Part shown: positions 61,189-64,000 of the stretch, one piece after another | Position numbering within the stretch: the stretch's first letter is position 1 | Layout of the letters: each line of letters starts with the position of its first letter | Assembly: GCF_000153125.2 (NCBI RefSeq) | Contig: NZ_CM002299.1 | Coordinates: 3,697,238 to 3,761,237 of the forward strand | DNA: 64,000 nt | Reading direction: 5' to 3' | DNA from: Congregibacter litoralis KT71 | Lineage (GTDB): Bacteria; Pseudomonadota; Gammaproteobacteria; Pseudomonadales; Halieaceae | The notes under the pieces: model-generated | Database searches by the model: none | What the model saw: only the letters and a program-made list of their open reading frames with translations | What the model was told of the DNA's origin: nothing | Translations under genes and position numbers: made by a program

Positions 61189-63690
61189 TCAATGCAGGGG
61201 CTTATCCCGTCGATGATCCTCAAAGACGGTCTCAAAAACATCCCGAAAGGTCCGCGCAAAGTGCACGTTAATGCCTTCTCGCAGGTAATCCGGAAGCTCT
61301 TCAAAATCCCGACGGTTGGCGTGAGGCAAAATCAGCTCCATGATTTTGGCACGCCGCGCCGCGATGACTTTCTCGCGTATGCCGCCGACGGGAAGCACCT
61401 GCCCCGTGAGGGTAAGCTCCCCCGTCATCGCCAGGGGACGACGGATGCGCTCCTTCCGTGCGAGGGACACCAGTGCCGTGGCAATGGTGATGCCCGCGCT
61501 GGGACCATCCTTGGGAGTCGCGCCCTCGGGCACGTGAAGATGCACCATGCTGGTATCGAAAAAGTCCGGATCGCAGCGATAGTCCTTCAGATGGGACACA
61601 ATAAAGCTGTAGGCGATGTCCGCAGATTCCCGCATAACATCACCCAGTCGGCCCGTGAGCTTGAAACCCCGATTCAGGGTGTGTACCCGCGACGATTCCA
61701 CGGGCAGGGTGGCGCCGCCCATGGCCGTCCAGGCAAGCCCCGTTGCCACGCCAATACCCCGCTGGGGCTTCTCCCGCTGAAACAGGGGTTTACCCAGCAA
61801 ATCCTCAATATCCCGCTTGCCGATACGACGTCTCTCAGCGCCTGATTTAGGGGTTTTGGCGGACTGCCGTCGTCCTTTGCCGCGATCTTTTACAAAGTCC
61901 ACGATGGCCTTTCGCATGATGCGTGATAACTGTTTTTCCAGGTTTCGGACGCCGGCCTCGCGACAATAGGACTCAATGACGTACTTGAGGGCCGGATCGT
62001 TAATCTTGAGCTGATCGTTCTCCAGCCCATGACGCTCCAGCTGCTTGGGCCAGAGGTGGTTCCGGGCAATGGCCAGCTTCTCTTCTGCCACATAGCCCGA
62101 CAGACGCAGGGTTTCCATGCGATCCAACAGGGGCCCGGGAATCGTGTCCAGCTGGTTGGCCGTGCAGATGAACAGCACCTTCGACAGGTCCACCCGCAAA
62201 TCGAGATAGTGATCGAGGAACTCACTGTTCTGCTCGGGATCAAGGACCTCCAGCAACGCTGAGGCGGGATCACCCCGAAACGACGCGCCGATCTTGTCAA
62301 TCTCATCCAGCATAATGACCGGATTGGCGACTTTGACTTCCTTCAGCGCCTGAACAAATTTCCCGGGCATGGCACCGATATAGGTGCGGCGATGGCCTTT
62401 AATCTCCGCCTCATCGCGCATTCCGCCCAGGCTGAAGCGATAAAACTCCCGCCCCAGGGCGCTGGCAACGGAGCGTCCGATGCTGGTCTTTCCAACGCCG
62501 GGGGGGCCCACCAGGAGCAGAATCGACCCTGCGATTTCTCCCTTGAAAGAGCCCACCGCAAGAAACTCCAGAATGCGGTCTTTGACGTCGTCCAGGCCAT
62601 CGTGATCCGCATCCAGCACCGTCGCCGCATGTTTGAGATCGAGATTGTCTTCCGAGGTCAGCCCCCAGGGCACCTGCGTCGCCCAGTCGAGATAATTGCG
62701 CGTGACTCCGTATTCCGGGGACCCCGGCTCGAGAACAGAGAGTTTCTGCAGCTCGTCATCGATGCGCTCGCGCACGGCGTCGGGCAATACCAACGCCTCC
62801 AGACGTTCCTCAAAACGCTCAGCGTCCGAGGTGCGATCGTCCTTGGAGATACCCAGTTCCTTCTGGATAACCTTCATCTGCTCGCGAAGAAAGAACTCTC
62901 GCTGCTGATCCGAGACCTTTTCGTTAACCTGCTCGGTGATCTTGCCCCGAAGCTCCGCCACCTCCCGTTCCTTGCCCAGAAGCGTCAGCACTTTCTGCAT
63001 GCGGGACTGCAGGGGCAACGTCTCCAGAATTTCCTGAAGTTGCTCACCCTTGGCGGTCGTCAGCGCTGCAGAAAAGTCCGCGAGGAGGCTCGGCTGATTC
63101 GGATTGAAATTCGCGATGTAGTGGCGCAGCTCTTCGCTGTAGAGGGGGTTCAGGGGCAAAAGCTCCTTAACCGCCTGCAACACCGCCATGGCGTAGGCTT
63201 TTACATCGTCACTTTCCCGATCTCCCTGACTGCGGGGATATTCCACCTGCACGCGGTAGGGCGGCTTGTTATTGAGCCAGCGCACGATACGAAAACGGCG
63301 CACACCCTGCGCCAGAAACTGGCCCGGATTCTCTGCGACCATAGGGGGTCGATGGAGACGCACGACACAGCCGATCTCCGGAAAGTGCTTGGGCTCGGGC
63401 TCGGAACCACTGAGCTGACCGGGGTCCACATAGGCGAGACCCACCACCCCGTTGGAGCTCTCCATGACCTCCTTGATGGTACCGCCCCACTCCTCGAGAT
63501 CCATGCCCACGGGCTGCACCTGACCCGGAAAGAAGGGTCGCTGAGGTACGGGTATCAGATAGAGTGACTCGGGCAGCACATCATCGGCGACCGCGGGCGT
63601 TGACGACTTGAGTACGGCCTCGTCGTTGACGATCTCCGCGCTCAGATCCAGGCCTGGTGACTCCTGCTCATCGGTTTTTTCGTCTTGCAT
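61189..63690 (-). CDS. lon: ATP-dependent Lon protease
   Basis: An 833-residue protein with the three Lon domains: N-terminal substrate domain (about 40-250), AAA+ module with Walker A GPPGVGKTSIGRSV (about 391-404), Walker B PVIMLDEIDKIG (about 456-467), and the peptidase domain with catalytic serine in DGPSAGITIATALVS (about 724-738) and lysine in PVGGIREKVIAARRA (about 764-778). It degrades misfolded and regulatory proteins in the cytoplasm. There is no adjacent clpX or hupB, in contrast to the E. coli arrangement. The C-terminal insert GKGRRQSAKTPKSGAERRR before the peptidase domain is basic. Confidence 0.93.
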   Translation of the reverse strand: MQDEKTDEQESPGLDLSAEIVNDEAVLKSSTPAVADDVLPESLYLIPVPQRPFFPGQVQPVGMDLEEWGGTIKEVMESSNGVVGLAYVDPGQLSGSEPEPKHFPEIGCVVRLHRPPMVAENPGQFLAQGVRRFRIVRWLNNKPPYRVQVEYPRSQGDRESDDVKAYAMAVLQAVKELLPLNPLYSEELRHYIANFNPNQPSLLADFSAALTTAKGEQLQEILETLPLQSRMQKVLTLLGKEREVAELRGKITEQVNEKVSDQQREFFLREQMKVIQKELGISKDDRTSDAERFEERLEALVLPDAVRERIDDELQKLSVLEPGSPEYGVTRNYLDWATQVPWGLTSEDNLDLKHAATVLDADHDGLDDVKDRILEFLAVGSFKGEIAGSILLLVGPPGVGKTSIGRSVASALGREFYRFSLGGMRDEAEIKGHRRTYIGAMPGKFVQALKEVKVANPVIMLDEIDKIGASFRGDPASALLEVLDPEQNSEFLDHYLDLRVDLSKVLFICTANQLDTIPGPLLDRMETLRLSGYVAEEKLAIARNHLWPKQLERHGLENDQLKINDPALKYVIESYCREAGVRNLEKQLSRIMRKAIVDFVKDRGKGRRQSAKTPKSGAERRRIGKRDIEDLLGKPLFQREKPQRGIGVATGLAWTAMGGATLPVESSRVHTLNRGFKLTGRLGDVMRESADIAYSFIVSHLKDYRCDPDFFDTSMVHLHVPEGATPKDGPSAGITIATALVSLARKERIRRPLAMTGELTLTGQVLPVGGIREKVIAARRAKIMELILPHANRRDFEELPDYLREGINVHFARTFRDVFETVFEDHRRDKPLH

Positions 63691-64000
63691 AAGAAATCCT
63701 CTGCTTAGACGAAAGAGATGGGGGTCACAGCGCCGATTTCAACTCATCGCCCTAATAGCGCAGCAATCGAGGCTTGGCGCGGCTACGTTCGAATGAGCGA
63801 ATCACCCGATGCTTTTTCGGGCGTCGAGCGTGCTCGAGCCAAGCTGGGTAAGGGTTAACTGTGCTTTATTTGGATGCGGCCTCCACGCCCGGGTCGTCGA
63901 TCGCCAAAAAAGATTTGGGGGATTGGCTCTTCGACGACCCGGGCGCGGAGGCCTCGTGCCGACGAACGACACTGCTTGAGCTGAGCAGGCTTGGATGGGG
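63691..64000. other. region upstream of lon, no gene
   Basis: The 310 bases upstream of lon should carry its promoter. I see no classical heat-shock (sigma-32) promoter that I would call. The only clear structure is conserved-core hairpin element 3 at 63878-63953. A short plus-strand frame at 63608-63796 is the reverse of the lon start and is not supported. Confidence 0.5.
63878..63953 (+). repeat. conserved-core hairpin element 3
   Basis: Arms of 23 bp at 63878-63900 and 63931-63953 pair with a single mismatch (GGCCTCCACGCCCGGGTCG and following). The 30-base centre is TCGCCAAAAAAGATTTGGGG then GATTGGCTCT, with inner stem GCCAA/TTGGC. Compared with element 2 (GCCGA/TCGGC) one inner base pair has changed on both sides, which supports a paired structure. 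Confidence 0.85.

Overview
The window reads as a chromosome segment from a marine gammaproteobacterium, probably of the Halieaceae (Congregibacter/Luminiphilus/Haliea) type. The basis is gene content: TonB-dependent receptor, CtaA/Cox15, cmoA-cmoB, lon, a PEP-CTERM-like protein, and the codon and base composition of the right half. The assignment is inference; no rRNA gene is present.

It has two halves that meet at an elongator tRNA-Met gene (29801-29877, minus). Left of the tRNA (1-29800) lies a lower-GC genomic island. Its integration module is next to the tRNA: an excisionase-like HTH protein, a tyrosine integrase and two small coupled genes. Further left is a dense defence block: an OLD-family ATPase/TOPRIM nuclease, a single-chain DUF262-DUF1524 (GmrSD-like) type IV restriction protein, a tight operon around an ADP-ribosylglycohydrolase, a dual-specificity-type phosphatase, a PD-(D/E)XK nuclease and an ARPP-1 (DUF6569) protein, an HD phosphohydrolase, a zinc-finger protein and two Tat-exported proteins, a LlaJI-like restriction-modification system (C5 methylase, McrB-like motor, PD-(D/E)XK subunit), and two HEPN-domain proteins. 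Two identical IS256-family copies (923-2284 and 22578-23939) each have their own perfect 8-bp target duplication; the left one splits a secreted-protein gene. Fragments of IS6-type and rve-type transposases and one attC-like hairpin lie near 25-26.7 kb. The left end of the island is not in the window.

Between integrase and tRNA is an unusual non-coding region (29263-29734). Seven sites have the form (A/T)CAGCA-7 or 8 nt-TG(C/T)TG; the last six are spaced exactly 57 bp apart. They copy the anticodon stem of the adjacent tRNA-Met with different loop sequences. Eight GGTCTCA motifs sit around them, mostly 11 bp apart within clusters. It looks like an attachment/regulatory region built from core-type and arm-type integrase sites.

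Right of the tRNA (29878-64000) is ordinary higher-GC chromosome: a Fur-box-controlled small locus, a sulfotransferase, an LTD/PEP-CTERM-like exported protein, an EAL-HDOD and an HDOD regulator, an operon joining a Wolinella-type fumarate reductase/succinate dehydrogenase (cytochrome b, flavoprotein, iron-sulfur) to a P2-type cation ATPase, a TolC-HlyD-ABC export operon whose ABC protein has lost its ATPase motifs, a glycosyltransferase, a PAP2 phosphatase, an amidase, a TonB receptor, an XRE-cupin regulator, heme A synthase, Uup, two aminotransferases, cmoAB and lon. Three hairpin elements with unrelated stems but a shared, covarying core flank cmoB and lon (60891-63953) and form a small repeat family.
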